Assembly: GCA_041399155.1 (NCBI GenBank)
Contig: JAWKTI010000001.1
Span: forward strand, 868,001 to 932,000
Length of the DNA stretch: 64,000 bases
From: Zavarzinella sp.
GTDB taxonomy: Bacteria > Planctomycetota > Planctomycetia > Gemmatales > Gemmataceae
Reading direction: 5' to 3'
Part shown: piece by piece, positions 17,420 through 26,917 of the stretch
Layout of the letters: every line of letters starts with the position of its first letter
How positions within the stretch are numbered: position 1 is the stretch's first letter
The notes under the pieces: model-generated
Told to the model about the DNA's origin: nothing
What the model saw: only the letters and a program-made list of their open reading frames with translations
Databases searched by the model: none
Made by a program: the position numbers and the translations under genes

Positions 17420-18307
17420 TCAAGGATTGTGACGCAATTTATTAATCCAGAATTGTCTTGGAGTTAATTTCCAATACGTATCAATGATGTCATAACTAGT
17501 GCTTTTAAATTGGATGGTGCACATCAATCCAGTTCCTTTCCCATGCTTCAGTTCCATCGCAAGACTTGCAGCCATTAAGGAATCATTTGGATTCGCACCA
17601 TCAACGATACGAATCAGCAAGTCTAATGTTTGAGCAGGTTTATCTTTGTACAGTCTACTTACTCCGTCCGGAACAAGCAACACGCGATCTGTAATATCGT
17701 CATCCGGCGTATGCTCGGCTGGGCTTTGTCCATATACAGTTTTGCGTAGAAGATCTTTCTCTTGTTCAGTTAAAGGTTGTAAATTTTCCTTGCTGTTTAG
17801 GATGGTATTCCCTGAAAGTTGTTCCTCAGAAAGAGCATCGAGAATATACTTTGGAATAATTACTTCGTTTGGCAAATAGCGATAATAGTATTCAGTATCT
17901 CCCATGTGTTTGATTAAATAAATTTCAATAATATTTGATTCGCAGCTTGTTATCCAATACTCAATATTATCCAGGGAAGTATCAAGTAAAACTTTGTACG
18001 TTGAATAATCACCATTCTTAGAACAGTTTTCCCCTTTTTTGTCTCTTAAACTGTCTGGCCATACGCTAGAAAATTTCAATAATTTAACAAAAAAATTCAA
18101 GGTGTCTTTATCATCTCTGTCGAGCAGAAGTTTATCTTTGCTATCATATACTTTTACGCGGGAACTTACAATGCTATTACTTTGATGAAATTCGGCAAAC
18201 CGTTTATAGTTGGGCGTTTCGCAACCCATTGGCAACAGAAGTAGCAGAACAACAACAAAAGATAATGGAAACAGTACAATTAATGACTTTTGAATGAAAG
18301 TGATCAT
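17420..18307 (-). CDS. Putative lipoprotein of unknown function
   Basis: 295 residues. The N-terminal hydrophobic stretch ends in LLLPMGC, an acceptable lipobox, so the mature protein would be lipid-anchored at Cys 29. The rest is hydrophilic with two further Cys (residues near 93 and 118) and no motif I recognise. It lies in the AT-rich island, downstream of an Rhs fragment on the same strand, and has an atypical composition for the window. It may have arrived with that island. Confidence 0.6.
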   Translation of the reverse strand: MITFIQKSLIVLFPLSFVVVLLLLLPMGCETPNYKRFAEFHQSNSIVSSRVKVYDSKDKLLLDRDDKDTLNFFVKLLKFSSVWPDSLRDKKGENCSKNGDYSTYKVLLDTSLDNIEYWITSCESNIIEIYLIKHMGDTEYYYRYLPNEVIIPKYILDALSEEQLSGNTILNSKENLQPLTEQEKDLLRKTVYGQSPAEHTPDDDITDRVLLVPDGVSRLYKDKPAQTLDLLIRIVDGANPNDSLMAASLAMELKHGKGTGLMCTIQFKSTSYDIIDTYWKLTPRQFWINKLRHNP

Positions 18308-18360
18308 AACTATTACTCCGAAATCTCGATTGCACCTTTTAGGTAAGAACTGAACACGTG

Positions 18361-18663
18361 TTAGAACTTACCAGTTCGCCAATCGCTAATACCTATGCGT
18401 TTATCCAGCACGTTGTACCAGTAGGTTAAGGTCTTGCCAAACAGCCCCAACAGGGTACTCACCCGGCCCATTTCATTGTACGTGAAGGTGTAGGTACCTG
18501 TACTACTGGAGGCTGCCTCCTGCAATATGTCATCATACCACAGATAATCGTGTTCCTCGACGGTGCTGGCGCCAGAATCTTTCCGAGTTTGGTTTCTGTC
18601 AACACCGCATTTCCAATGAAGATCAATTACTTGAAAAATTGGATAATTTCCTTGAAGCCCCAA
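18361..18663 (-). pseudogene. Rhs/YD-repeat protein fragment
   Basis: About the last 60 residues read like YD repeats: YTFTYNEMGRVSTLLGLFGK and TLTYWYNVLDKRIGISDW. There is no large Rhs shell upstream and the first 30 residues are unlike it. This is best read as a remnant of an Rhs/polymorphic-toxin type gene, cut by deletion. The overlapping upstream membrane gene and downstream lipoprotein gene may be leftovers of the same cassette. Confidence 0.5.
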
Positions 18664-19103
18664 ACAAAAGACAACGGCAGCACTATCTGAATGAACAGCG
18701 ATGGAAAAGCAAGCAGATGCGGCCGAACTGTTTCACCAAGGTAGATTTTGCGCGAAAGAAGTGCAATTCCTATTGCCGTGATAGGGCCAGCAAAGAAGAT
18801 GTAAAAGAATACGGGGCAAAAAAATATCTCACCGGCAATCCGGTGTTCGCTTTTGACAAACTTCCGAATGATCAGCAAGTAAATAGCACATACAAACAGT
18901 CCCAACAACCCATACAGTATGGACCATACAGACTGACTGAACACCGTTCGATGCAGGAATTGATCGATTCGCTTTGAAGTTGCATTGGCAACGTTCAGGG
19001 CTGAACTCCCACATTTCTGAAGCAGACCAACAATTCTTGATCCAGCAATCCAGTTTTTCACGTGGTTCAAATATTCACATATTCGTTCGAATGTTTTGTT
19101 CAT
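18627..19103 (-). CDS. Putative multi-pass membrane protein
   Basis: The start at MNKTFERICEYLNHVK is preferred over one 114 bases upstream, whose residues look non-coding. The 158-residue chain has a charged N-terminal half and then three to four hydrophobic helices (WSILYGLLGLFVCAIYLLII, FYIFFAGPITAIGIALL, FPSLFIQIVLPLSFVWGF). It overlaps the Rhs fragment by 37 bases. A small membrane protein beside an Rhs tip could be an immunity protein, but that is speculation. Confidence 0.5.
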   Translation of the reverse strand: MNKTFERICEYLNHVKNWIAGSRIVGLLQKCGSSALNVANATSKRIDQFLHRTVFSQSVWSILYGLLGLFVCAIYLLIIRKFVKSEHRIAGEIFFCPVFFYIFFAGPITAIGIALLSRKIYLGETVRPHLLAFPSLFIQIVLPLSFVWGFKEIIQFFK

Positions 19104-19533
19104 TCGATCTGGTCCGTGGGTCTTCACAACTGGTAAGTTTGACCACCTATTCCGATGTTTATTCCCCAATTGACCTGAAACTGGCTGCCAAATCTCAAAA
19201 AATGAAAAATCTTTCACCTTTTCCGGTTTTTCTCTGGTCCGATTGATCTATCTGTGGTATTCGCGCCAACCGTTACAACCCTAACTATCCCACTTCCTTT
19301 CAGGGCGTGCGTGCAGTTTACACCGATTGTTCCGTTTGACACGGTGCACATGGCACTTTAGGGTTCAGCAGTCGTCGGTAAAGTCGATACATTCGGTTTG
19401 CTGCATGCAAACTGCATGATTCTTCTAATCGATGTGATAATTCTGGCTGATACAGCCCAGAATATTGTGCTGGCTGATTTTGTCGTTCGGTTCCGGTCTT
19501 TCGGCAAAATCCTGACGTTGTGCAGAGGTTACC
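19104..19533. other. Intergenic stretch with gene debris
   Basis: I find no intact gene. A short plus-strand reading near 19253-19340 ends RANRYNPNYPTSFQGVRAVY and stops, which looks like the tail of a lost protein. Nothing else is recognisable. This supports the view that the 17.0-19.5 kb segment has been rearranged. Confidence 0.3.
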
Positions 19534-21851
19534 ATGTCGTTTGTTCGTCTTCATCTGGATGCTTTTGAAGCAAAGGATCTGCCTTCCAGCGGTTTGGCAA
19601 GTTTCGATGATCTGCAGGTAAATACCAGCCAATATTCCGAAGATCAAATCCTGGTGAAGTTTGAAGATAACCAGACGGTTGCCCACCGCTGGGTACAATC
19701 GTGGGAACATCTGGGAAATGGACTATATTTAGGTGATCTTCGTAGCGGTGTTGACGCAGAAACTGCCGTTGCCACCCTTGCCCAGATACCCCAGATTGAA
19801 TTTGCCCAACTCGATTACGTGGTACAGATCAACCGCACCCCAAATGATACCAACACTGCCCTGGAGTGGGATCCAATAACACTGGTCAGAATGGTGGCAC
19901 CCGCAATGCAGATATCAGTGCCAATCAGGCCTGGGATATCGGCGTTGGTACCCGCAACACGATCGTTGCCTTGATTGATACCGGCGTCGATTACAACCAC
20001 CAGGACCTGGCAGCCAACATCTGGTACAACACTGGCGAAATTGCAGGAAACGGCATCGACGATGATGGCAATGGCTATATCGACGATTACCACGGGTATA
20101 ACTTTGTCGCCAACAACGGCAATCCAATGGATGATAACGGCCATGGCACCCACGTGGCCGGAATTGTTGGTGCGGTGGGCAATAACGGGATCGGTGTCAG
20201 TGGTGTGAACTGGAACACCAGACTTATGGTGCTGAAGTTCATGGATTCCACCGGTAACGGCCTGCTAAGCAATGCAGTGCGTGCGATGTACTATGCAGTG
20301 GGCAATGGTGCGCAAATCATCAACAACAGTTGGAGCAGCACCACCTACGACCAGGCAATGGCGACAGCGATCTCCTATGCTCAGCAGCAGGGTGTGATTG
20401 TGGTGGCAGCCTCTGGTAATACTTCTTCCAACAACGATGCCAGCCCTAGCTATCCCGCTTCGTACAACTACAGCAACGTCGTTACCGTTGCTGCCACCGA
20501 TAATACGGATCAACTGGCTTCTTTTTCCAACTATGGTGTTCAATCGATCGATATTGCAGCACCTGGCCAGCGGATTCTCAGCACCTTACCCAATAACCGC
20601 TACGGGTGGTACAGTGGTACATCGATGGCCGCACCACAGGTATCTGGTGCGATGGCATTAATCTGGGATAAATACCCCACCTGGACTGCACAGCAGGTTA
20701 TCAATGCGGTGCTGAATAATGCCGATCGCTTGAATCAGTTGACCAACTACGTAAACCAGGGCCGTCGCCTGAATGTGGGTGCGGCGATGCAAAGCGGGCA
20801 AACCAGCACGCCCACCACGCCGACAACACCAACGACTCCCACGACACCGAGTACTCCAAGTACGCCCACCACGCCAAGCGATGGCAGTTATCCGTATGTG
20901 ACTGATATGTTCCTGACGAACAATGGGACACAAGTCACCAGTGCCACGGTAATTTTCTCCGAACCGATCAATCCAGCGAGCTTCACAACGGCCGATCTGG
21001 CATTTACTGGCCCAAACGGCAACACGATTGCGATTTCCCGCATTTCTGCCGTCGGTGGGACAAATAATACCCGCTTCTACATTACTTTTGCCGCCCAGAG
21101 TGCCCCAGGTACATACCAACTTCAGGTGGGGCCGAACATTACCGATGTCAGCGGAAATCTGCTTGATCAGAACCGCAACGGAATCGGTGGACAAAGCAGT
21201 GATGTTCGCACGGTCACTTCCACCATCCGTGGGAGTTCCACAACACCGAGCACCCCCACCACACCCACAACACCAAGCACACCAACAACACCAAGCACAC
21301 CAAGCAGTGGGCAGGGAACCTATACCTCCAATACCCGCGTCAATCTGATCGATCAGGGAACTGTCAGTTCCAGTATTACGATTTCCGACCGGTTTAATAT
21401 CTCCGACCTGAACGTGCGGGTGAATATCAACCACACCTACACGGCGGATTTGCGAATCTGGCTGGTGGCACCTGATGGCACGCAGGTGGTGCTGTTTAAC
21501 CGTCGGGGTGGCAGTGGGGATAATCTGACCAACACTGTTTTCGACGATGAAGCCAGCACCGGCATTTATAATGGAGCCGCACCGTTCAGTGGCAGTTTTC
21601 GACCAGAATACGCTTTAAAATCGTTCGATGGTTTGAGCATTCAAGGCACCTGGACCCTTTACGTGCAGGATACTTCCCGCCTGGACACAGGTGCGTTGAA
21701 TAACTGGAGCCTGATTGCCCAAGGTGGTGCGTCGAGCCAATCAACTACCGAATCGCCCGAAGTTCTTGTAGAGGAAGCGGTTCCGTCGAATACCGCATCT
21801 GCCTTTCGTAGATTCGTGGGCCAACTGGCCACCCGCCTGCGTGGGAATTGA
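19534..21851 (+). pseudogene. Secreted subtilisin-like serine protease with P domain, one frameshift
   Basis: The first frame (19534 on) encodes a pro-region (EDQILVKFEDNQTVAHRWVQ, then FAQLDYVV). The second frame, from about 19866, encodes the S8 peptidase with all three catalytic motifs: DTGVDYNHQDL, NGHGTHVAGIVG and SGTSMAAPQVSG. Adding one G to the GGG at 19868-19870 joins them smoothly (EWGSNNTGQNGG). Beyond the protease lie a Thr/Pro linker, an Ig-like domain, a second Thr/Pro linker and a proprotein-convertase P-type domain (about 21330-21720). The shift is either a real inactivation or a one-base sequence error. Confidence 0.8.
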
Positions 21852-21921
21852 TTATTGCTGATGTGCAATATTATAACATGCCAATAAAGAAGGCGAATCT
21901 CAAATCCTTTTACCCACGGTC

Positions 21922-22860
21922 TCAGCGAATCAGTTTAGACTTGAGTTCACTGATCATTTGATCCAATTCATCAAGGGGTTTCACCTGCAATTCGTCTTCA
22001 GGGGTGAGTGGCAAGCGAAGAACTTCTTCTAAAGTTTGAATTTGGCCGATCCGTAAACCGAGTACTTTCCCTTCATCTCGGCCCCGTTTTTCGCCGATTT
22101 TAATCCCTTCTTGTTTCGCAATTCTTTCAAATGAAGTTACGTATGGCATTTGATTCTCCATCAATAAGTCAAACCGGACTTTGTTAAAATCTTCTTCCAG
22201 TTCATCTGGTAATTTTAGCAGCCAATCGAGCAGGCGCATGATTTCCCAGACCTCATCGGACGATAATTTTCGCTGGATCATTTGCCGTAGTAAGCGGCAT
22301 TTGTCCTGAAAGCGTAATTGCGCGTTACCGTGGGTGATCAAACTTTGAATACTGGCAGCAACAATCAGCCCTACAGGACTGCGGTGGGCGGTTAACTCAT
22401 CCAGTCGATCGGCGTAATCGAGCAATTTGACCAGATTGAACTCAAAGTACGAACGGGTGCCACATACTGAAACGTCATACGGTTCAGAACGCCAGCGTGG
22501 GTCATCGTCGGCCAGAATGGCAAAACTGCATACGTTTTTCCCATATTTTTGGCGTATTCGGCAGTAGTAGTCGAACATTCTCTCCGGAAACCGGTCGTCC
22601 CGCTGTGCCTGCACTTCGAAGTGAATGAACAGCACAATGGTTTCCGTGGGTGATAAATGGCTTCCCACTTCGAAGAGGGCATCAGCACGCACCATGCCAG
22701 CATCGGAATCGGGCAGCAAGGTGCGTAATTCGGTGTCGAGCGAACGAAATCCTTTCGCCCAGTCGAACGTGGGATACCACTGGGGAAAGAGAATCTCAAA
22801 AATATCCGGCAGGAAGTTTTCCAGCGTCTCTTTCCAGGGAGAATCAAATTCGCGGGTCAT
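21922..22860 (-). CDS. Rpn-family recombination-promoting nuclease-like protein
   Basis: The start at MTREFDSPWKETLENFLPD is preferred; an upstream ATG at 22968 would add 36 unlikely residues. Features match the Rpn/PD-(D/E)xK family: FLPDIFEILFPQWYP, RADALFEVGSHL, the FIHFEVQAQRDDRFPERMF core and YDVSVCGTRSYFEFNLV. The C-terminal half is helical with a Glu/Lys-rich segment. In E. coli RpnA-type proteins are DNA endonucleases that promote RecA-independent recombination. Such genes are often transferred between genomes. Confidence 0.75.
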   Translation of the reverse strand: MTREFDSPWKETLENFLPDIFEILFPQWYPTFDWAKGFRSLDTELRTLLPDSDAGMVRADALFEVGSHLSPTETIVLFIHFEVQAQRDDRFPERMFDYYCRIRQKYGKNVCSFAILADDDPRWRSEPYDVSVCGTRSYFEFNLVKLLDYADRLDELTAHRSPVGLIVAASIQSLITHGNAQLRFQDKCRLLRQMIQRKLSSDEVWEIMRLLDWLLKLPDELEEDFNKVRFDLLMENQMPYVTSFERIAKQEGIKIGEKRGRDEGKVLGLRIGQIQTLEEVLRLPLTPEDELQVKPLDELDQMISELKSKLIR

Positions 22861-23115
22861 CGGTGGGGCCTGTGGAACGGAGGTTTCAAAATATTCTTGC
22901 AGATGTGGGCTTCGGATCAAACGAAATCCGCCCCTTAATATTATGATAGCATTATCATAAATTAGCAATTTTTCATTTGATCAGCGATTGGGACTCACAG
23001 AAAACTCGCCTTGTGCGATTCTCCCACGTGCGTTAACTTGTGCAGATTATTATGGTTGATTTGCGTGAATTTGCAGACGAATTGCCAGAATTCACCCAGG
23101 ATAGGACATCCAGAC

Positions 23116-23855
23116 ATGCACAAACACTTTCTTTTCGCAACGCTCGTCGCCTGTTTCACCCTGGGAGGTGCGTCCGCCCAGCCAATTTTCTCAGGCGGCG
23201 TTACTGGCCACTGGAACTTTGCTGTCGGTGGGGAGTTTGTTGATGGATTCGGCACCCCATCACTTACCTTTGCCGAATTCGGATTATTAGAATTCACTCC
23301 TGCAAATTCAGTTACTGCTGGACCTCAGCCATTTCTGATTGGCAAGGTTCAATTCAATTCGGGACTGGGAATACCATCGGAAGCCAGACTGTCAATAGGG
23401 CTTTCGGTGATCAGTAACGAAACGGGCACTGTATGGTTCTGCCCCAAAGTAGAGCTGTTTCCCTTTGAAGAACCAGGTCTGATCCAGGGAAATGCGATTT
23501 TTTCGCCCGATCAAACCTGGACCAGCCGAGTGGATGGTCAGGCTTATGAACTGGCTTTCCTTGGTTTGACCGATGGTGCCACGCTGGATGATTCGTTGCG
23601 GCCGATTCTGCAGCACGTGCAGGGCGATGACCCCGCAGTGGGATATCTGTGGGCCACACTGAATGATGGTAATCTGGCAAAGTCGTCCAATTATCTCGGG
23701 TGCTACGACTGTGGGGAACCACCGGTAGAAAATCCTGACCCCCACCTGGCGTGCCAGAACCAAGCAGTTGGCTAATGGCAATCGTGGGACTGATCAGTGC
23801 GGGCATTTCCCTGCGTTGGTATCGAAACGAAAAAATGGCCCCTGAAGTGCACTAA
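23116..23855 (+). pseudogene. PEP-CTERM protein with a frameshift before the sorting signal
   Basis: A signal peptide (MHKHFLFATLVACFTLGGAS) leads into a secreted beta-rich domain of the choice-of-anchor type (FSGGVTGHWNFAVGG). The main frame ends at 23775 with LACQNQAVG. Inserting one C into the CCCCC run at 23739-23743 gives VPEPSSWLMAIVGLISAG followed by a basic tail ending at 23855, a classic PEP-CTERM anchor (PEP motif, membrane helix, Arg/Lys). Exosortase would cleave it. The shift is either a sequence error or a real loss of the anchor. Confidence 0.75.
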
Positions 23856-23867
23856 CAGCAATTTCTC

Positions 23868-25241
23868 ATGAAAATCTCATTCTTCCTGCTCTGTTCTCTC
23901 ATTTTTCTGCCCACGTACGTGGGGGCACAGCCGAATCTGGACCCAGTTCAGCCGAAAGATGGTAATCCCGCACCGAACGGGCCGGTTTCTGTGACCGATC
24001 AGGTCAGTGACGATGACATTCGAACCCGCATTGTGGAGATTCTGGAAGCCACCGGATACTACACCCGCGTGGATGTTTCCGTCAAAAAAGGGGTAGTGTT
24101 TTTGAAAGGCGAGACCACTTCGGAGGTGCGTCGCACGTGGGCGGGGGATACCGCTTCCAAAGTGGAAGGAGTGGTAGCCGTCTTCAACGGGCTGAAAGCA
24201 GATGAGCCGATTGTTGATTTTCGCCCCACCATCAATGGATTGCTCTCACTGGGCAGTCAGTTTCTGGAATTGGTGCCATTATTGCTGCTGAGCCTGGTGA
24301 TCCTCTTTTTTTGCTGGATTATTGCCAAATGGACCACGCGGTTGGTGCAGTATCTGTTCTGGCCCCACATTTCCAATCCTCTATTACGTGGGGTGATCCA
24401 CCGCACCAGCAGTATGGTGATCTTTCTGGTGGGCTTGTATCTGATTCTGTCGATTGCCGGATTAACCCGCCTGGCGGGTACGGTGATTGGTGGTACCGGG
24501 CTGGTGGGCCTGATTCTTGGGATCGCGTTCCGCGATATTACTGAAAACTTCCTATCCAGCCTGTTTCTGAGTTTTCAACAACCGTTTCAGGCGGGGGATC
24601 TGATTGAACTGGCAGGAACCACTGGCTATGTGCAACGGATGACTTACCGCGTTACCATCCTGATGTCGCTGGATGGCAACCATATCCAGGTGCCGAATGC
24701 CACGGTATTCAAATCGAAAATTATCAACTACACCAGTAACCCGAATCGCCGTGTCGACTTTCTGATTGCGATATCTTACACCGATTCGGTGGCAAAAGCC
24801 CAAGATCTGGCCCTGCAGATTCTGACAGAACACCCAGCGGTGCTAAAAGATCCCGAACCACTGATTCTGGTGGAAGATTTTGGCAATATGTCGATCAGTT
24901 TGCGCATCTACTTCTGGGTCAATGGTTTAACGCACAGTCAGGGGAAGGTGCGGTCTTCGGTGATGCGATTGATCAAACAATCGTTTCAGGGTCATGGGAT
25001 GATCCACCCGGATATGACCAGCTTTCTGAATATTTTTGGGCATCCAGCGGAAATTCCTCAAACCACTCCGGAAAAGCCCCGCCGTGCCACAGAAGAAATC
25101 GTGCTGCCACCGGAAGCACCGGAAACTGTTGCCGAAGGTGGGTTTTCCAGCGAGGATAGTGCGATTAATACCCAAGCCAGCCATTCCCGCACGCCAGAGC
25201 CCGGCACGAACTTGCTGGAAGACCAACCAGTTTCCAAATGA
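23868..25241 (+). CDS. MscS-family mechanosensitive channel with BON domain
   Basis: Signal peptide or first helix at 1-20. A BON domain (about 45-110; DDIRTRIVEILEATGYYTRV, then VVFLKGETTSEVRRT) binds membranes or ligands in the periplasm. Three membrane helices follow (about 130-155, 175-195, 200-225). The MscS pore-lining and beta-domain signature is present (GTVIGGTGLVGLILGIAFRD, then LSSLFLSFQQPFQAGDLIEL). The C-terminal tail is Pro/Glu-rich. MscS channels release solutes on hypo-osmotic shock. BON-MscS fusions are known in several phyla. Confidence 0.88.
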   Translation: MKISFFLLCSLIFLPTYVGAQPNLDPVQPKDGNPAPNGPVSVTDQVSDDDIRTRIVEILEATGYYTRVDVSVKKGVVFLKGETTSEVRRTWAGDTASKVEGVVAVFNGLKADEPIVDFRPTINGLLSLGSQFLELVPLLLLSLVILFFCWIIAKWTTRLVQYLFWPHISNPLLRGVIHRTSSMVIFLVGLYLILSIAGLTRLAGTVIGGTGLVGLILGIAFRDITENFLSSLFLSFQQPFQAGDLIELAGTTGYVQRMTYRVTILMSLDGNHIQVPNATVFKSKIINYTSNPNRRVDFLIAISYTDSVAKAQDLALQILTEHPAVLKDPEPLILVEDFGNMSISLRIYFWVNGLTHSQGKVRSSVMRLIKQSFQGHGMIHPDMTSFLNIFGHPAEIPQTTPEKPRRATEEIVLPPEAPETVAEGGFSSEDSAINTQASHSRTPEPGTNLLEDQPVSK

Positions 25242-25299
25242 TTGATTACTTCGTCTGGCACCCACGTGGGCTACAATCAAATAATCGTACAGGCATCAG

Positions 25300-25315
25300 T
25301 GTTCCACGTGGAACA
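25300..25315. other. parS-like ParB-binding palindrome, copy 2
   Basis: TGTTCCACGTGGAACA is a perfect 16-base palindrome of the parS type. It shares the flanks TCAG (left) and TTTT (right) with the copy at 410-425. It lies in the 117-base gap between the MscS-like gene and the DUF4256 gene, about 44 bases before the latter's start. Sites of this kind cluster around the origin in many bacteria. Confidence 0.75.
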
Positions 25316-25358
25316 TTTTTGATATTCGTACAACAAAACAACTGTCACTGAGAATCGC

Positions 25359-25904
25359 ATGAAGGCCAGCGAACGAAAAGAGCTGCTTAGCACCCTCCAA
25401 CGTAGATTTGAAGCAAATACCAGCCTCCACCCGGGTTTGGCGTGGGATTCCATTGCAACAAAGCTGGCAAAACAACCGAAAAAGCTGGTGTCTTTGCTGG
25501 AAATGGAAAGCACCGGTGGGGAGCCCGATGTCATCGGGTACGATCCAGCAACGGATGAATACCTGTTCTGTGATTGCTCGCCGGAAAGCCCCACGGGACG
25601 TCGAAGCGTGTGTTACGATCGTGAAGGGCTGGAATCCCGCAAAGAACAAAAACCAGCGAACAGTGCGGTGGAAATGGCAGCCAGCATGGGCATTGAACTG
25701 TTAGATGAAAAGCTTTACCGTAAGTTACAGGACTTAGGTGAATTTGACACCAAAACTTCCAGTTGGCTGGTCACCCCATTTGCCATCAGAATTCTGGGTG
25801 GGGCACTTTTCGGCGATCGGCGTTACAATGCGGTGTTTGTCTACCACAATGGTGCCCAGTCGTATTACGCTGCCCGTGGTTTTCGTGGGCTATTGCGGGT
25901 TTGA
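25359..25904 (+). CDS. DUF4256 family protein
   Basis: 181 residues, soluble. Motifs match DUF4256: LEMESTGGEPDVIGYDPATD, FCDCSPESPTGRRSVCYDRE, and a C-terminal RRYNAVFVYHNGAQSYYAAR. The Cys pair is conserved in this family as I recall it. The biochemical role is unknown. The next gene starts 24 bases downstream on the same strand. Confidence 0.82.
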   Translation: MKASERKELLSTLQRRFEANTSLHPGLAWDSIATKLAKQPKKLVSLLEMESTGGEPDVIGYDPATDEYLFCDCSPESPTGRRSVCYDREGLESRKEQKPANSAVEMAASMGIELLDEKLYRKLQDLGEFDTKTSSWLVTPFAIRILGGALFGDRRYNAVFVYHNGAQSYYAARGFRGLLRV

Positions 25905-25927
25905 ACATCAATCTCCAGGAGCATGTG

Positions 25928-26446
25928 ATGCAGGAAGTTGTATGGGGATTTGGCTACCCGATTGGCGATGATGGGCAGGCACTCTGGGTATACGCAGATT
26001 TTGATGCCACCATTCCAATTGATGAACTTTTTGAACTGGTGGCAGAAAAATTACGAAAAGGGATTCAGATTTTTGCAGCGGATAAAGCAAAAATCTTTCA
26101 AAGTGTGGTACTTTTTGGATTCGAACGCAATGATAATCCAGAAAACGAATTGCACCTCGCTTATAACAGGATGTGGGCAAAGCACCCCGATCTTTGGGAA
26201 CAAATCCAGTTACGTGGCTTCCCAATGACTTTTTGGGCAGTAGATCGTGCGGACAGAGCATTTTTTGGTATCATTCAACCTGCCAAGGGGCACGAATTTC
26301 TCCAGGTGTTCTGCCTGGATTTTCGCCAGTCAGAGTTGTACCCACACTACGAACCAGGCGATCCAGAATGGGGTATGGTGTCTGCACCGATCCATCCAGA
26401 AACTTTGAAACGTGCCAGGGAACTTAGGGAACCTAATGGAGTGTAG
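25928..26446 (+). CDS. Conserved protein of unknown function
   Basis: 172 residues starting MQEVVWGFGYPIGDDGQALW. No signal peptide or membrane helix. Rich in Phe, Trp and Tyr, with GFPMTFWAVDRADRAFFGII and a C-terminal MVSAPIHPETLKRARELREP. I recognise no domain. It follows the DUF4256 gene by 24 bases and may be in the same transcript. Confidence 0.6.
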   Translation: MQEVVWGFGYPIGDDGQALWVYADFDATIPIDELFELVAEKLRKGIQIFAADKAKIFQSVVLFGFERNDNPENELHLAYNRMWAKHPDLWEQIQLRGFPMTFWAVDRADRAFFGIIQPAKGHEFLQVFCLDFRQSELYPHYEPGDPEWGMVSAPIHPETLKRARELREPNGV

Positions 26447-26587
26447 CAGGTCATCCGCACAGGAGTGGCACGTGAGGTAAGTTTAGCAATTTTGCGGAAT
26501 TCACGAATCGAGTTGCAATCTCTTACAGAGTGGATGACTTCCTGTTTCGCCTATTCGATCAACTCGCATGAAATTGGGGTTGAAGTA

Positions 26588-26908
26588 CTACTCAATTGTA
26601 GCCAGCAGGCCCTGCATTTCGCCTGCTGCGTGGTCATTCCCCTGATTTTGGGCCTGCTGAATGCCCTGTTTCAACAAGGTAATGGCTTCTTCCCACTTAC
26701 CCAGTTCATTCAGCAATTGCCCCACCATCAGGTAGGCGGGCACATAGGGAGTATCCTGCAGCAACTTTTTCAGCAACTCCGCAGCGGTGGCATCATCGCC
26801 CGCACTGCGGTATTCCATCGCCAGACCATACCGGAGAAAACTGTCGGTGGGGTCTTCTGCCAGTAACTCTTCAATCTGCTGCATTCTGGGAGTACGTGCC
26901 GCCAACAC
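26588..26908 (-). CDS. Small TPR protein
   Basis: 106 residues with two to three helical repeats (DSFLRYGLAMEYRSAGDDAT, then AYLMVGQLLNELGKWEEAI). The start is a GTG at 26908 with GAGG just upstream; the internal ATG at 26884 is an alternative. It has no signal peptide and is probably a cytoplasmic adaptor. It lies 9 bases downstream of the GYF_2/TM2 gene on the same strand, so the two are likely co-transcribed. Confidence 0.65.
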   Translation of the reverse strand: MLAARTPRMQQIEELLAEDPTDSFLRYGLAMEYRSAGDDATAAELLKKLLQDTPYVPAYLMVGQLLNELGKWEEAITLLKQGIQQAQNQGNDHAAGEMQGLLATIE

Positions 26909-26917
26909 CCACCTCGC

